Below, in pieces: positions 18,717-27,440 of a stretch of DNA of 64,000 nucleotides. Position 1 is the first letter of the stretch. Each line of letters opens with the position of its first letter. This DNA comes from Mogibacterium sp. (GTDB lineage: Bacteria; Bacillota; Clostridia; Peptostreptococcales; Anaerovoracaceae): positions 24,275 through 88,274 of the forward strand of contig JAEUGJ010000019.1 in the NCBI GenBank assembly GCA_016775335.1. The letters are read 5' to 3'. A program made the translations under genes and the position numbers. A model generated the notes under the pieces. That model was not told the DNA's origin. It was given only the letters and a program-made list of their open reading frames with translations, and searched no databases.

Positions 18717-18751
18717 GCTATATTGAATGATATAGCATGTTTTGCTACAAT
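18717..18751 (+). promoter_or_regulatory. fhs promoter with overlapping inverted repeat
   Basis: TTGAAT (18723-18728) and TACAAT (18746-18751) have a 17-base spacer. GCTATAT-N6-ATATAGC (18717-18736) overlaps the -35 and is a candidate operator. Confidence 0.55.
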
Positions 18752-18790
18752 AAGCGTAGGACTTATATGATTGAATCTAGGAGGTTTTAT

Positions 18791-20461
18791 ATGAAGACAG
18801 ACGTACAGATTGCACAGGAAGCGCAGATGAAACCAATTGTGGAGGTCGCATCTCAGTTGGATATTTCGGATGATGAATTGGAACTGTATGGAAAATATAA
18901 GGCGAAAATCAGCCCGGATGTGTTGGAGCGGCTGAAGGACCGTCCCAACGGAAAGCTGGTGCTGGTAACCGCCATCAACCCGACTCCGGCCGGGGAAGGA
19001 AAGACCACCACGAACGTGGGACTGTCTATGGCGCTGAACAAGCTGGGAAAGAAGACCATTACCACGCTGAGAGAGCCGTCTCTGGGACCGTGCTTCGGCA
19101 TTAAGGGCGGCGCTGCCGGCGGAGGATATTCCCAGGTGGTACCGATGGATGATATCAACCTGCATTTTACCGGGGATTTCCATGCCATCACTTCGGCACA
19201 CAACCTGTTGGCGGCAATGCTGGATAACCACATCCATCAGGGAAATGCGCTGGATATCGTTACGAAGAAAATCGTGTGGAAGCGCGTGATGGATATGAAC
19301 GACCGTTCCCTGCGCCACATCATCGTTGGCCTGGGCAAGAAGGGCGACGGCGTGATGCGGGAGAGCGGATTCGACATTACCGTGGCTTCCGAGATTATGG
19401 CAATCCTGTGCTTGGCAACGGACATCGAGGATTTGAAGGCACGCCTGTCCAGAATGGTGGTTGCGTACAACAGCAAGGGGGAGGCCGTAACCGCCGGCGA
19501 CCTGCAGGCGACCGGTGCGATGGCACTGCTCTTGAAGGATGCCATTAAGCCAAACCTGGTACAGACGCTGGAAAACACACCGGCTATTATTCACGGCGGA
19601 CCTTTCGCCAATATCGCTCACGGCTGCAACTCCGTTATGGCAACGCAGACAGCGCTGAAGCTGGGCGATTACGTGGTTACCGAGGCCGGATTCGGTGCGG
19701 ACCTGGGTGCGGAGAAATTCTTCGATATCAAGTGCCGGTATGCGGGACTGAAGCCGGATGTAGCGGTCATCGTGGCAACGGTTCGTGCACTGAAGATGAA
19801 CGGCGGCGTGGCAAAGGACAACTTGACAGAGGAAAATCTGGATGCACTGAAAGCCGGATCGGCGAACTTGCTTCGCCACCTGGACAACGTAGCAAAATAC
19901 GGTGTTCCGGCAGTGGTTGCCATCAACCGGTTCCCAACCGATACGGAAGCGGAGCTGGAATTGCTAAGAGACCTGTGCAAGGAAAAGGGCATCGACGTGG
20001 TTCTGTCCGAAGTATTTGCAAAAGGCGGCGAAGGCGGCCTGGAGTTGGCGAAGGAAGTCATCAACATTTGCGAGAACCGGAAATCCGATTTTCATACGCT
20101 GTATGATGTGAACGATTCCATCGAAGACAAAATGAACACCATCGCGACTGAAATCTACGGTGCGGATGGCGTGGACTTCACCGCCGATGCTCTGAAGCAG
20201 GTTCGGGAGCTGGAGAAGCTGGGCCTGGACCGCCTGCCGATCTGCGTTGCAAAGACACAGTACTCTTTCACCGATGACCCGAAGAAGCTGGGCGCACCGA
20301 AGAACTTCCGAATCACCGTTCGGGAAGTAAAGGTATCCGCCGGCGCCGGATTCATCGTGGCGCTCACCGGATCCATCATGACCATGCCGGGTCTACCAAA
20401 GGTTCCGGCAGCCAATGGAATGGATATCCTGTCCGACGGCACCATCATCGGATTGTCTTAA
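18791..20461 (+). CDS. fhs: Formate-tetrahydrofolate ligase
   Basis: Makes 10-formyl-THF from formate, THF and ATP; cytoplasmic, feeding purine synthesis, initiator tRNA formylation and, in acetogens, the methyl branch of the Wood-Ljungdahl pathway. The 556 residues match the family length exactly. The P-loop [10 protein letters not shown] is at 65-74, followed by [27 protein letters not shown] family sequence split over 90-112 and [10 protein letters not shown]. Start at 18791 is supported by TAGGAGGT 6 bases upstream; an upstream in-frame ATG lies inside the promoter. Monocistronic, with a terminator at 20511-20549. No other one-carbon genes are adjacent. Confidence 0.97.
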   Translation: MKTDVQIAQEAQMKPIVEVASQLDISDDELELYGKYKAKISPDVLERLKDRPNGKLVLVTAINPTPAGEGKTTTNVGLSMALNKLGKKTITTLREPSLGPCFGIKGGAAGGGYSQVVPMDDINLHFTGDFHAITSAHNLLAAMLDNHIHQGNALDIVTKKIVWKRVMDMNDRSLRHIIVGLGKKGDGVMRESGFDITVASEIMAILCLATDIEDLKARLSRMVVAYNSKGEAVTAGDLQATGAMALLLKDAIKPNLVQTLENTPAIIHGGPFANIAHGCNSVMATQTALKLGDYVVTEAGFGADLGAEKFFDIKCRYAGLKPDVAVIVATVRALKMNGGVAKDNLTEENLDALKAGSANLLRHLDNVAKYGVPAVVAINRFPTDTEAELELLRDLCKEKGIDVVLSEVFAKGGEGGLELAKEVINICENRKSDFHTLYDVNDSIEDKMNTIATEIYGADGVDFTADALKQVRELEKLGLDRLPICVAKTQYSFTDDPKKLGAPKNFRITVREVKVSAGAGFIVALTGSIMTMPGLPKVPAANGMDILSDGTIIGLS

Positions 20462-20510
20462 TAGACAAAGTAGGGTCAGCCTTGTGTGCTCTGAGAATAA
20501 GCGTAAGAAA

Positions 20511-20549
20511 AGACCTGCATCGTCAGCAAAAGCTAGACGATGCAGGTCT
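20511..20549. terminator. Convergent terminator between fhs and the DtxR-like gene
   Basis: AGACCTGCATCGTC pairs with GACGATGCAGGTCT, a 14-bp perfect stem, followed by TTTCATGTTTT. The symmetry allows use from both sides. Confidence 0.75.
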
Positions 20550-20578
20550 TTCATGTTTTAGCTCGGCGGCGGACCCGG

Positions 20579-20622
20579 GACTTGGTGCAAGAAACCCCGC
20601 AAAGCCTTGAAGTACCGTTGTG
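20579..20622. repeat. Composite dispersed repeat fragment
   Basis: 20579-20596 is identical over 18 bases to the reverse complement of 2909-2926 (after eno). The following CCCCGCAAAGCCTTGA and CGTTG resemble positions 4-30 of the window-start repeat. It lies between the fhs terminator and the end of the DtxR-like gene. Confidence 0.6.
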
Positions 20623-21048
20623 CTATTCCCGCGTCCGGTCCTCGCAATCCGGTGCGCAGGAATTGATTCTCGGGCATCCGGACATGAAATTGTCCACGTG
20701 ATTGCAAATCGCTTCAAAAGACTCGTTGCTGATATCGTGCTCAATGTTGCAAGCATCCTCGTCGGCAACCTCCTTGTCCACGCCCAGCATAATCAGAAAC
20801 TGGGAAAGCATCTTGTGGCGGTCCAGGATTTTATGAGCGATTGCCATTCCGGAATCGGTCAGCGTAATCAGCCCGTCGTTGTTCATTTCAATATAGCCGT
20901 TCTCCCGAAGCCGTTTAGTGGCGTAGGAAACGCTCGGCTTTGTCACATTCAGATGTTTTGCAATGTCAATGGAGCGAACATATCCGTTCTGCTCCTTGAG
21001 CATCAGCATCGTTTCCAGATAATCTTCGGATGATTTCCGTATTTCCAT
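20623..21048 (-). CDS. DtxR/MntR family metal-dependent repressor
   Basis: A 141-residue DNA-binding protein. The N-terminal winged helix has SSEDYLETMLML, SIDIAKHLNVTKPSVSYATKRLRENGYI, typical of MntR/IdeR. The dimerisation and metal-binding half follows: LTDSGMAIAHKILDRHKMLSQFL, DEDACNIEHDISNESFEAI, which contains the family's Cys, Glu and His ligands. The C-terminus adds a cysteine-rich tail (CPRINSCAPDCED) that could hold metal or be redox sensitive. Start at 21048 has GGGAGG 10 bases upstream. It would control iron or manganese uptake genes, none of which are in this window. Confidence 0.85.
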   Translation of the reverse strand: MEIRKSSEDYLETMLMLKEQNGYVRSIDIAKHLNVTKPSVSYATKRLRENGYIEMNNDGLITLTDSGMAIAHKILDRHKMLSQFLIMLGVDKEVADEDACNIEHDISNESFEAICNHVDNFMSGCPRINSCAPDCEDRTRE

Positions 21049-21182
21049 GGTGGTGAATCCTCCCGTTTTGTCTGCATAATCTCCACTAAGAATACCACAG
21101 GTAGAAGTATAAAACAAGGCATCACACAATTTTGTTCAATAACTCTAACTACAGAACATCCCGCCGTAAAAACAAGTTCGAA

Positions 21183-21250
21183 ACGGAATATGAGTATTCC
21201 GTGAAGTATTCAAAAGAGGGGTTGACTTAATGACCGGAAACGATTACACT
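21183..21250 (+). promoter_or_regulatory. Rubrerythrin promoter and palindromic operator candidate
   Basis: TTGACT (21222-21227) and TACACT (21245-21250) are 17 bases apart. Upstream, ACGGAATA-TGAG-TATTCCGT (21183-21202) is a perfect inverted repeat with 8-base arms, placed where an activator would bind. Confidence 0.55.
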
Positions 21251-21328
21251 AACTATACAAGAAAAGTAAAGTAAACCTTTCGAATACAGTATAGTTTGAA
21301 AAAGGTTCATGAAAGAGAGGTAAGAATT

Positions 21329-21871
21329 ATGAGTAAATGGGTATGTCAGGTATGCGGATACGTTCATGAGGGAGATCAGCCGCCGGAAGAATGTCCGGTA
21401 TGCCACGCAGGCAGCGATAAGTTCACAAAGCAGGATGACGATATGAGCTGGGCCGCAGAACACGTAGTTGGCGTTGCTCAGGGTGTGAGTGAAGATATCC
21501 TGGAAGATTTGAGAGCGAATTTTGCAGGAGAGTGCTCCGAGGTGGGCATGTATCTGGCAATGGCAAGAGTGGCTCACAGAGAAGGGTATCCGGAAGTTGG
21601 CATGTACTATGAAAAGGCCGCTTACGAAGAAGCAGAGCACGCAGCAAAGTTTGCAGAACTGCTGGGCGAAGTTGTAACCGACAGCACTAAGAAAAATCTT
21701 GAGATGAGAGTAGCTGCAGAGAACGGCGCAACTGCCGGCAAGACCGATCTGGCAAAGAGAGCAAAGGCTGCAAATCTGGATGCAATCCATGATACCGTTC
21801 ATGAGATGGCTCGCGACGAAGCTCGTCACGGCAAAGCATTCAAGGGCCTGCTGGAGAGATACTTCGGCTAG
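21329..21871 (+). CDS. Rubrerythrin with N-terminal rubredoxin (reverse type)
   Basis: Reduces hydrogen peroxide, and in related clostridial proteins oxygen, in the cytoplasm of anaerobes. The rubredoxin domain comes first (C6, C9, C22, C25), followed by the ferritin-like di-iron domain with E-rich helices [39 protein letters not shown] and [11 protein letters not shown]. Usual rubrerythrins have the opposite order. The length is 180 residues. Start at 21329 follows GAGAGGTAAG. Arginine is mostly AGA, consistent with high expression. It stands alone with its own promoter and terminator, divergent from the metal repressor gene. Confidence 0.93.
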   Translation: MSKWVCQVCGYVHEGDQPPEECPVCHAGSDKFTKQDDDMSWAAEHVVGVAQGVSEDILEDLRANFAGECSEVGMYLAMARVAHREGYPEVGMYYEKAAYEEAEHAAKFAELLGEVVTDSTKKNLEMRVAAENGATAGKTDLAKRAKAANLDAIHDTVHEMARDEARHGKAFKGLLERYFG

Positions 21872-21898
21872 AACCGGTACCGTTAGACTTGAATATTT

Positions 21899-21937
21899 GG
21901 ATGTCTTACTGAGTTTTTTCAGCAAGACATCCTTTTT
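21899..21937 (+). terminator. Rubrerythrin terminator
   Basis: GGATGTCTT-A-CTGA pairs with TCAG-C-AAGACATCC, followed by TTTTTTTA. Confidence 0.85.
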
Positions 21938-22012
21938 TTATAGCCGCAGCTATAGTGCGAAAAAATCCAAGAAATTCCTTTATAAAAATAATGAATAACT
22001 ATAGTTTTTTTC

Positions 22013-22065
22013 TTGACAATTATCTGTCAGAGGGTATAATCAAGATAAGAGTAGACCGCGGTCTA
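22013..22065 (+). promoter_or_regulatory. Hydroxyproline operon promoter with palindromic operator
   Basis: TTGACA (22013-22018) and TATAAT (22035-22040), spacer 16, are both perfect consensus. The 14-base perfect palindrome TAGACCGCGGTCTA (22052-22065) lies just past the expected start site, where a repressor would block. TGACA-N6-TGTCA overlaps the -35. Confidence 0.75.
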
Positions 22066-22093
22066 TAACTTAGTCAGAAAGAGAGATAAAGAG

Positions 22094-23002
22094 ATGCACG
22101 CGATAACGAATATTCAGAAATTCTCGGTGCATGACGGTGATGGAATTCGGACGACGGTGTTCTTCAAAGGATGTCCTTTGCACTGCGTTTGGTGCCATAA
22201 TCCGGAAACCCAGAAGTATAATCCACAGATGCAGTTCGATGAAGCAAAGTGCGTTGGCTGCGGATTCTGCGCAAGAGTCTGTCCGAACGACGCCATTAAG
22301 ATCGAAAACGGCAAGGCGGTTACCAACCCGCTGAAGTGCATGCTTTGCGGCAAGTGCGTGAAAGCCTGTCCGAGCAGCATCCGGGATATCCTGGGACATG
22401 AACACGAGATTCGTCCTTTGGTGAAGGAACTTTTGAAAGATCAGATGTTCTACGAAGAATCCGGCGGCGGCGTGACCCTTTCCGGCGGAGAGGTCATGAG
22501 CGTGGACCCGGAATACGTCCTGGCACTGGCAAAAGAATTGCATCGCCACGGCGTGGATATTACGGTGGACACCTGCGGTGAGGCGCCTTACGAAAGATTT
22601 CAGGCACTGCTTCCGTATGTAAGCACCTTCCTGTACGATGTGAAGTCGATGGATCCGGAAATTCACAAGAAGTACATGGGGGCGGACAACGCTCGGATTC
22701 TGGACAACCTGCGCCGGCTGAGCGCAGACGGGGCTCGGATTTACATCCGAATTCCGATGATTAAGGAGGTCAACGCTACCGAGAAGAATATTCGGGCGAC
22801 CATCGATTTCCTTCATAAAAACAACGTTCACGTAGCTCAGGTCAACCTGCTTCCGTACCATGACACCGGATGCAGCAAGTACCCGAGAATCGGAATGACA
22901 TATGAAGGTGCGGACCTGCAGGCACCGACCAAAGAAGAGATGCAGGAATTTGCGGAGATGTTCAAAGAAGCAGGATATGCGAATACCAAGATCGGAGGTT
23001 AA
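22094..23002 (+). CDS. Glycyl-radical enzyme activase (HypD activase type)
   Basis: A radical SAM protein that puts the glycyl radical on the next gene's product. The SAM cluster motif is C27-x3-C31-x2-C34 in GCPLHCVWC. Between it and the barrel lies a two-cluster ferredoxin insert, CVGCGFCARVC and CMLCGKCVKAC, found in activases of dehydratase-type glycyl-radical enzymes and absent from classical PflA. LSGGEVMSVDPEYV and TVDTCGEAPY are SAM-contact segments. It is 302 residues, of normal length. It is followed by HypD after 4 bases. Since its partner is HypD it acts as hydroxyproline dehydratase activase; the specific name is inferred from context. Confidence 0.92.
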   Translation: MHAITNIQKFSVHDGDGIRTTVFFKGCPLHCVWCHNPETQKYNPQMQFDEAKCVGCGFCARVCPNDAIKIENGKAVTNPLKCMLCGKCVKACPSSIRDILGHEHEIRPLVKELLKDQMFYEESGGGVTLSGGEVMSVDPEYVLALAKELHRHGVDITVDTCGEAPYERFQALLPYVSTFLYDVKSMDPEIHKKYMGADNARILDNLRRLSADGARIYIRIPMIKEVNATEKNIRATIDFLHKNNVHVAQVNLLPYHDTGCSKYPRIGMTYEGADLQAPTKEEMQEFAEMFKEAGYANTKIGG

Positions 23003-23006
23003 GAAA

Positions 23007-25382
23007 ATGGCAAAACGCGGTATGAACGAGAGAATCCAGCGCCTGAGAGAGCAGAGTGTAACCACACCGGTTCACATTGACCTGGAGAGAGCAAAGATCG
23101 AAACTGATTTTTACAGAGAAAACGACGGAAAGTATTCTGTTCCGGTAATGAGAGCGATGACTCTGAAGGAATATTTTTCCAAGAAGACTCTGTACTTCGG
23201 CGATGATGAACTGATTCTGGGTGAGAAAGGTAAGAACCCACAGGCTTCCCCAACATTCCCGGAACTGTGCTGCCACAGCGAAGAGGACATGAAGGTAATG
23301 AGCGAAAGAAGTCTGGTTTCCTTCCACACCACCGAAGAAGACCGTAAGCTGCAGGCTGCGGAAATCATCCCGTTCTGGAAGGGCAGAACCATCCGTGAGA
23401 AACTGCTGTCCAAGATGACACCGGAATGGCACGCTTGCTACGAAGCCGGCATCTTCACCGAGTTCATGGAACAGCGTGGACCGGGACACACATGTGGCGG
23501 CGAGCAGGTATTCACTACCGGTTACATGGATTACAAGGAAAAGATTAAGAAGACGATGGACGCGCTGGATTGGATGAACGATCCGGAAGCTTCCGATAAG
23601 ATGGAAGAGCTGAAGGCCATGGACATCTGCTGCGATGCAGTAATCACACTGGGTGAAAGATACCACGAGATGGCTGTAGAGAAGGCTGCCGCAGAGACCG
23701 ATCCAAAGAGAAAGGCAGAGCTGGAGCAGATTGCAAAGAACCTGGAAGTGGTACCGGCTCACAAGCCACAGACTTTCTGGCAGGCAATTCAGCTGTACTG
23801 GTTCACACACCTGGCTGTAACCACTGAGCTGAACCCTTGGGACGCATTCAGCCCGGGCAGACTGGACCAGCACCTGAACCCATACTACGAAGCAGACGTA
23901 GAGGCAGGAATCCTGGACGACGAGCACGCACTGGAACTCCTGGAGTGCCTGTGGGTGAAGTTCTACAACCAGCCGGCTCCGGTAAAAGTAGGTATCACCC
24001 TGAAAGAGAGTGCGACCTATACCGACTTTGCCAACATCAACACCGGTGGTGTAACTCCGGAAGGAAAGAACGGCGTTAACAATGTCAGCTACCTGATTCT
24101 GGACTGCATGGACGAGATGAAGTTGGTTCAGCCGAACTCCAACGTAACCATCAGCAAGAAGTCTCCGCAGAAGTTCCTGAAGAGAGCTTGCGAGATTTCC
24201 AGAAAGGGATGGGGACAGCCTGCATTCTACAACACCGAAGCGCAGATTACCGAACTGATCAATGCCGGAAAATCTCTGGAAGATGCCAGAAGAGGCGGAT
24301 CCTCCGGCTGCGTAGAGACCGGTGCATGGGGAAGCGAAGCATATATCCTGACCGGATACATGAACATTCCGAAGATTTTCCAGTTGACCCTGTTCAACGG
24401 ATTCGATGAATACTCCGGCAAGCAGCTGGGTCTGCAGCTGGGATATGCGAAGGACTTCAAGACCTTCGACGAACTGTGGGATGCATTCAAGAAGCAGCTG
24501 AAGCACTTCGTAGACATCAAGATTCGCGGAAACAACGTCATCGAGAGACTGTACGCAGAGGAAATGCCGGCACCGTGCCTGTCCGTTGTAACCAACGACT
24601 GCATCTCCAACGCAAAGGACTACAATGCCGGTGGTGCAAGATACAACACCAACTACATTCAGGGTGTTGGAATCGGAACTGTTACCGACTGTGTAGCATC
24701 CGTTAAGTACAACGTATACGACGAGAAGAACTTCACCATGGAAGAACTGATCGAAGCAATGGAACACAACTTCGAAGGCTATGATTACATCTACAGCCTG
24801 GTTCACGATAAGACTCCGAAGTACGGAAACGATGACGATTATGCCGATGATCTGATGAGAGAAATCTTCGATCTGTATCACGACACCATCGTGGGTCGTC
24901 CGAACATGAAGGGCGGAAAGTACGGCATCGATATGCTGCCGACCACTTGCCACGTATACTTCGGTGACGTTATCCTGGCTACCCCGAACGGCAGAAAGGC
25001 GCACAAGCCGGTATCCGAGGGTATTTCTCCGGAGAAATCCGCAGATACTAACGGCCCGACCGCTGTAATCAAGTCTTGCGCAAAGATGGATCACCTGGCA
25101 ACCGCAGGTACCCTGCTGAACCAGAAGTTCACACCGAACGTCGTTGCCGGTGAAGCAGGCCTGAACAACATGGCCAGCCTGGTTCGTTCCTACTTTGCAA
25201 TGGATGGACACCACATTCAGTTCAACGTAGTAGATCGTCAGACACTGATTGAGGCTCAGAAACATCCGGAAGATCACAAGGATCTGATTGTCCGCGTTGC
25301 CGGATACAGTGACTTCTTCCGCAACCTGGACAAGCCGCTGCAGGACGAAATCATCGAACGTACGGAGCAGTCCTTCGAATAA
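23007..25382 (+). CDS. hypD: trans-4-hydroxy-L-proline dehydratase (glycyl radical enzyme)
   Basis: Dehydrates trans-4-hydroxy-L-proline to pyrroline-5-carboxylate, an oxygen-sensitive radical reaction in gut anaerobes. The 791 residues match characterised HypD. The catalytic cysteine lies in SSGCVETGAWG (C435, with E437), and the glycyl radical site is RVAGYSDFF (G766); both are shifted by one from the published Clostridioides difficile numbering as I recall it. The downstream proC, which reduces the product to proline, supports HypD over other dehydratases of the family. The start at 23007 has GGAGG 9 bases upstream. Codons are strongly biased (AGA arginine), so it is probably one of the most highly expressed genes here. 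Confidence 0.93.
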   Translation: MAKRGMNERIQRLREQSVTTPVHIDLERAKIETDFYRENDGKYSVPVMRAMTLKEYFSKKTLYFGDDELILGEKGKNPQASPTFPELCCHSEEDMKVMSERSLVSFHTTEEDRKLQAAEIIPFWKGRTIREKLLSKMTPEWHACYEAGIFTEFMEQRGPGHTCGGEQVFTTGYMDYKEKIKKTMDALDWMNDPEASDKMEELKAMDICCDAVITLGERYHEMAVEKAAAETDPKRKAELEQIAKNLEVVPAHKPQTFWQAIQLYWFTHLAVTTELNPWDAFSPGRLDQHLNPYYEADVEAGILDDEHALELLECLWVKFYNQPAPVKVGITLKESATYTDFANINTGGVTPEGKNGVNNVSYLILDCMDEMKLVQPNSNVTISKKSPQKFLKRACEISRKGWGQPAFYNTEAQITELINAGKSLEDARRGGSSGCVETGAWGSEAYILTGYMNIPKIFQLTLFNGFDEYSGKQLGLQLGYAKDFKTFDELWDAFKKQLKHFVDIKIRGNNVIERLYAEEMPAPCLSVVTNDCISNAKDYNAGGARYNTNYIQGVGIGTVTDCVASVKYNVYDEKNFTMEELIEAMEHNFEGYDYIYSLVHDKTPKYGNDDDYADDLMREIFDLYHDTIVGRPNMKGGKYGIDMLPTTCHVYFGDVILATPNGRKAHKPVSEGISPEKSADTNGPTAVIKSCAKMDHLATAGTLLNQKFTPNVVAGEAGLNNMASLVRSYFAMDGHHIQFNVVDRQTLIEAQKHPEDHKDLIVRVAGYSDFFRNLDKPLQDEIIERTEQSFE

Positions 25383-25396
25383 TATAATTGTTTTTA

Positions 25397-25429
25397 CCAT
25401 AGGCGTTCCTCTCGCGGGAGCGCCTGTGG
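25397..25429 (+). terminator. Hairpin between hypD and proC
   Basis: A stem around AGGCG / CGCCT with outer CCA / TGG and no T run. It may tune transcript levels between hypD and proC rather than terminate. Confidence 0.4.
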
Positions 25430-25487
25430 CATAAATAAAAGGTGTTAACCAATTAACTATCTCAAGTGTGAAGAAAAGGAGAATGAA

Positions 25488-26294
25488 ATGAAACTTGGAT
25501 TTATCGGATGCGGAGTAATGGCCAATGCAATGATGGGCGGCATTATCAAGGCCGGCCTGTACAAGCCGGAGGATATCTGGGGTGCAGATCCTTTCGAAGG
25601 AAGCAGACAGAAGACAAAGGAAGTAAACGGCATCAATGTAACCGATAGCAATGTTGAAGTTCTGGAGAACTGCGATACAATTTTCCTGACCATCAAGCCG
25701 CAGTACTATGCCGGCGTAATCGAGGGAATCAAGGAGCACGTAACGGACAAGCACCTGTTCATCAGCATCGGTGCCGGCAGAACTCTGGCATACCTGGACG
25801 AGCAGTTCGGTAAGCCGGTAAAAACAGTTCGCGTTATGCCGAATACTCCGGCTCAGGTTGGAGAGGGTATGTCCGCTGCTTGCCCGAACGAATATGTAAC
25901 AGAAGAAGAAGCTCAGCGCGCACTGAACATCCTGAGCGCATTCGGTAAGGCTGAAATCATGCCGGAGAACCTGTTCGACATCGTTACCGGCGTGAGCGGA
26001 AGCGGCCCGGCTTACGTATTCATGTTCATCGAAGCAATGGCAGACGCTGCCGTTAACGGTGGAATGCAGAGAAAGCAGGCATACACATTTGCTGCACAGA
26101 CTGTACTGGGCGCAGCAAAGATGGTTCTGGAGACCGGAAAGCACCCGGGCGAGCTGAAGGACATGGTTTCTTCCCCGGCAGGTACCACAATTGCCGGTGT
26201 TAGAGAGCTGGAGCTGGGTGGTCTGAGAACTACCGTTATCGAAGGTGTAACTGCAGCGACCGAGAAGTCCATCGCTATGCAGAGCGCAAAATAA
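25488..26294 (+). CDS. proC: Pyrroline-5-carboxylate reductase
   Basis: Reduces pyrroline-5-carboxylate to L-proline with NAD(P)H. The Rossmann start is GFIGCGVMANAMMGG, followed by MPNTPAQVGEGMSA, and the C-terminal family signature SSPAGTTIAGVRELE. The length of 268 residues is standard. AAAAGGAGA precedes the ATG. Placed after hypD it completes hydroxyproline to proline conversion, an electron sink (Stickland-type) in proteolytic anaerobes. Expression is probably also high, given the same codon bias. Confidence 0.96.
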   Translation: MKLGFIGCGVMANAMMGGIIKAGLYKPEDIWGADPFEGSRQKTKEVNGINVTDSNVEVLENCDTIFLTIKPQYYAGVIEGIKEHVTDKHLFISIGAGRTLAYLDEQFGKPVKTVRVMPNTPAQVGEGMSAACPNEYVTEEEAQRALNILSAFGKAEIMPENLFDIVTGVSGSGPAYVFMFIEAMADAAVNGGMQRKQAYTFAAQTVLGAAKMVLETGKHPGELKDMVSSPAGTTIAGVRELELGGLRTTVIEGVTAATEKSIAMQSAK

Positions 26295-26327
26295 GACACT
26301 ACTTCCTTAGTGGGTTTTATAATTGCC

Positions 26328-26360
26328 GGAAGAGCTGTCGCAGGGATGCGGCAGCTCTTC
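26328..26360 (+). terminator. Hairpin after proC
   Basis: GAAGAGCTGTCGC pairs with GCGGCAGCTCTTC; the T tract is weak (TATCCT). A smaller stem with GGGTTTTAT lies just before it (about 26297-26319). Confidence 0.55.
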
Positions 26361-26475
26361 TATCCTGGGGATAATAGAAAGCTTGCAATTAGCATAGCGA
26401 ATGTGTATAATGTACTAGTGATGCGTTTGATTTGAGAACACGAAAAACACTTTTAAAAAGAATTTAAAAAAAGTA

Positions 26476-26504
26476 TTGACATGAAGCTCGGAATGACGTA
26501 TACT
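26476..26504 (+). promoter_or_regulatory. tRNA operon promoter
   Basis: TTGACA (26476-26481) and TATACT (26499-26504) with a 17-base spacer, 30 bases before tRNA-Asn. Confidence 0.8.
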
Positions 26505-26533
26505 ATAGGAGTCGCAAATAAGGGACGAATTAA

Positions 26534-26608
26534 TCCGAGGTAGCTCAATGGCAGAGCAACCGGCTGTTAACCGGTAGGTTGTGGGTTCGAGCCCCACCCT
26601 CGGAGCCA
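26534..26608 (+). tRNA. tRNA-Asn (GTT)
   Basis: Acceptor TCCGAGG pairs with CCTCGGA, the anticodon GTT is at 26566-26568 in a CGGCTGTTAACCG arm, the T-loop is GGTTCGAGCC, and the CCA is encoded. First gene of a three-tRNA transcript. Confidence 0.97.
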
Positions 26609-26620
26609 TTTATTTTTTAC

Positions 26621-26709
26621 GCCGGAATGGCGGAATTGGCAGACGCCCGGGACTTAAAATCCCGTGAGAAGTGATTCTCGTACCGGTTCGACCCCGGTTT
26701 CCGGCACCA
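26621..26709 (+). tRNA. tRNA-Leu (TAA)
   Basis: Acceptor GCCGGAA / TTCCGGC, anticodon TAA at 26655-26657, and a class II long variable arm (TGAGAAGTGATTCTCGT). CCA is encoded. Confidence 0.97.
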
Positions 26710-26720
26710 ATTCTTAATAT

Positions 26721-26796
<76 letters not shown>

Positions 26797-26807
26797 CACG
26801 AATTTGA

Positions 26808-26838
26808 AATCGAAGCCGTAGGCTTCGATTTTTTTTAT
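26808..26838 (+). terminator. tRNA operon terminator
   Basis: A perfect 10-bp stem, AATCGAAGCC / GGCTTCGATT, three-base loop, then a run of eight or more T. Confidence 0.9.
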
Positions 26839-26853
26839 GTTCGGAAATCAGGA

Positions 26854-27324
26854 TTGCTTAAAAGAAAGCCGGTATCCTACATGGCAATCGGTGGGTCCGA
26901 CTGGGGAACGACGGTTCAGAATGACTTCTACACGCAGGCGCTTGTACAGAAATGGAAGGTAATTGATAACGATTGGTTCCCGTGGTCACAGGCAGCATTT
27001 GCAAATCCGGAGAAAGTAGAAAGAGCCGAACAGATTGGACGAAATCTGTATAAAGCATGTGAAGTGGGATTTGAAAATGCGGAATGGTAGGGGGAACCTG
27101 GTGTATGTCCGCACTGCCACTCTCGAAGCTTCTATATTCATGCAAACAAGGAAGTCGTATGCAGCCAATGCGGTATTCGAGGCGTGTTGAGAGAAGGCGA
27201 AAATGACTACACATTCGAATTCCCTGAAAGTGAAATCGAGCTTGCACACGATGAAGATTACAAGTCAAGAGTCAAAGCTCTTGCGGAAGAGTTTCCTGCA
27301 ATGAAGCCGGATACAAATAACTAG
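26854..27324 (+). pseudogene. Broken flavodoxin/NAD(P)H-dependent oxidoreductase family gene
   Basis: The reading frame begins inside a protein, with AIGGSDWGTTVQND and WKVIDNDWFPWSQ, and stops at a TAG (27088-27090) after NAEW. The same frame continues for 77 codons: GEPGVCPHCHSRSFYI, then VVCSQCGIRGVLREGEN, FEFPESEIELAHDE. From memory, such a CxxC...CxxC tail follows the flavodoxin-like domain in a family of clostridial oxidoreductases. About the first half of the gene is gone; its place is taken by the tRNA terminator. A truncated gene with one nonsense codon is the simplest reading. There is no good ribosome binding site. Confidence 0.7.
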
Positions 27325-27440
27325 CATTTATGAAATGCTTAAAGAAACTATAGAGCCTGATCTTCAGCATCTGGGAGAAGGAGTACAACATACAGAAATC
27401 TATGTCGAGGGCAACGTGTCTACTCCTAAAAATGCTACAA

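Noticed and set aside
22962..26144. A 1,060-codon open frame on the minus strand across hypD and proC
   Set aside because: It is antisense to two genes with clear active-site motifs. It arises from strong codon bias in those genes and has no ribosome binding site.
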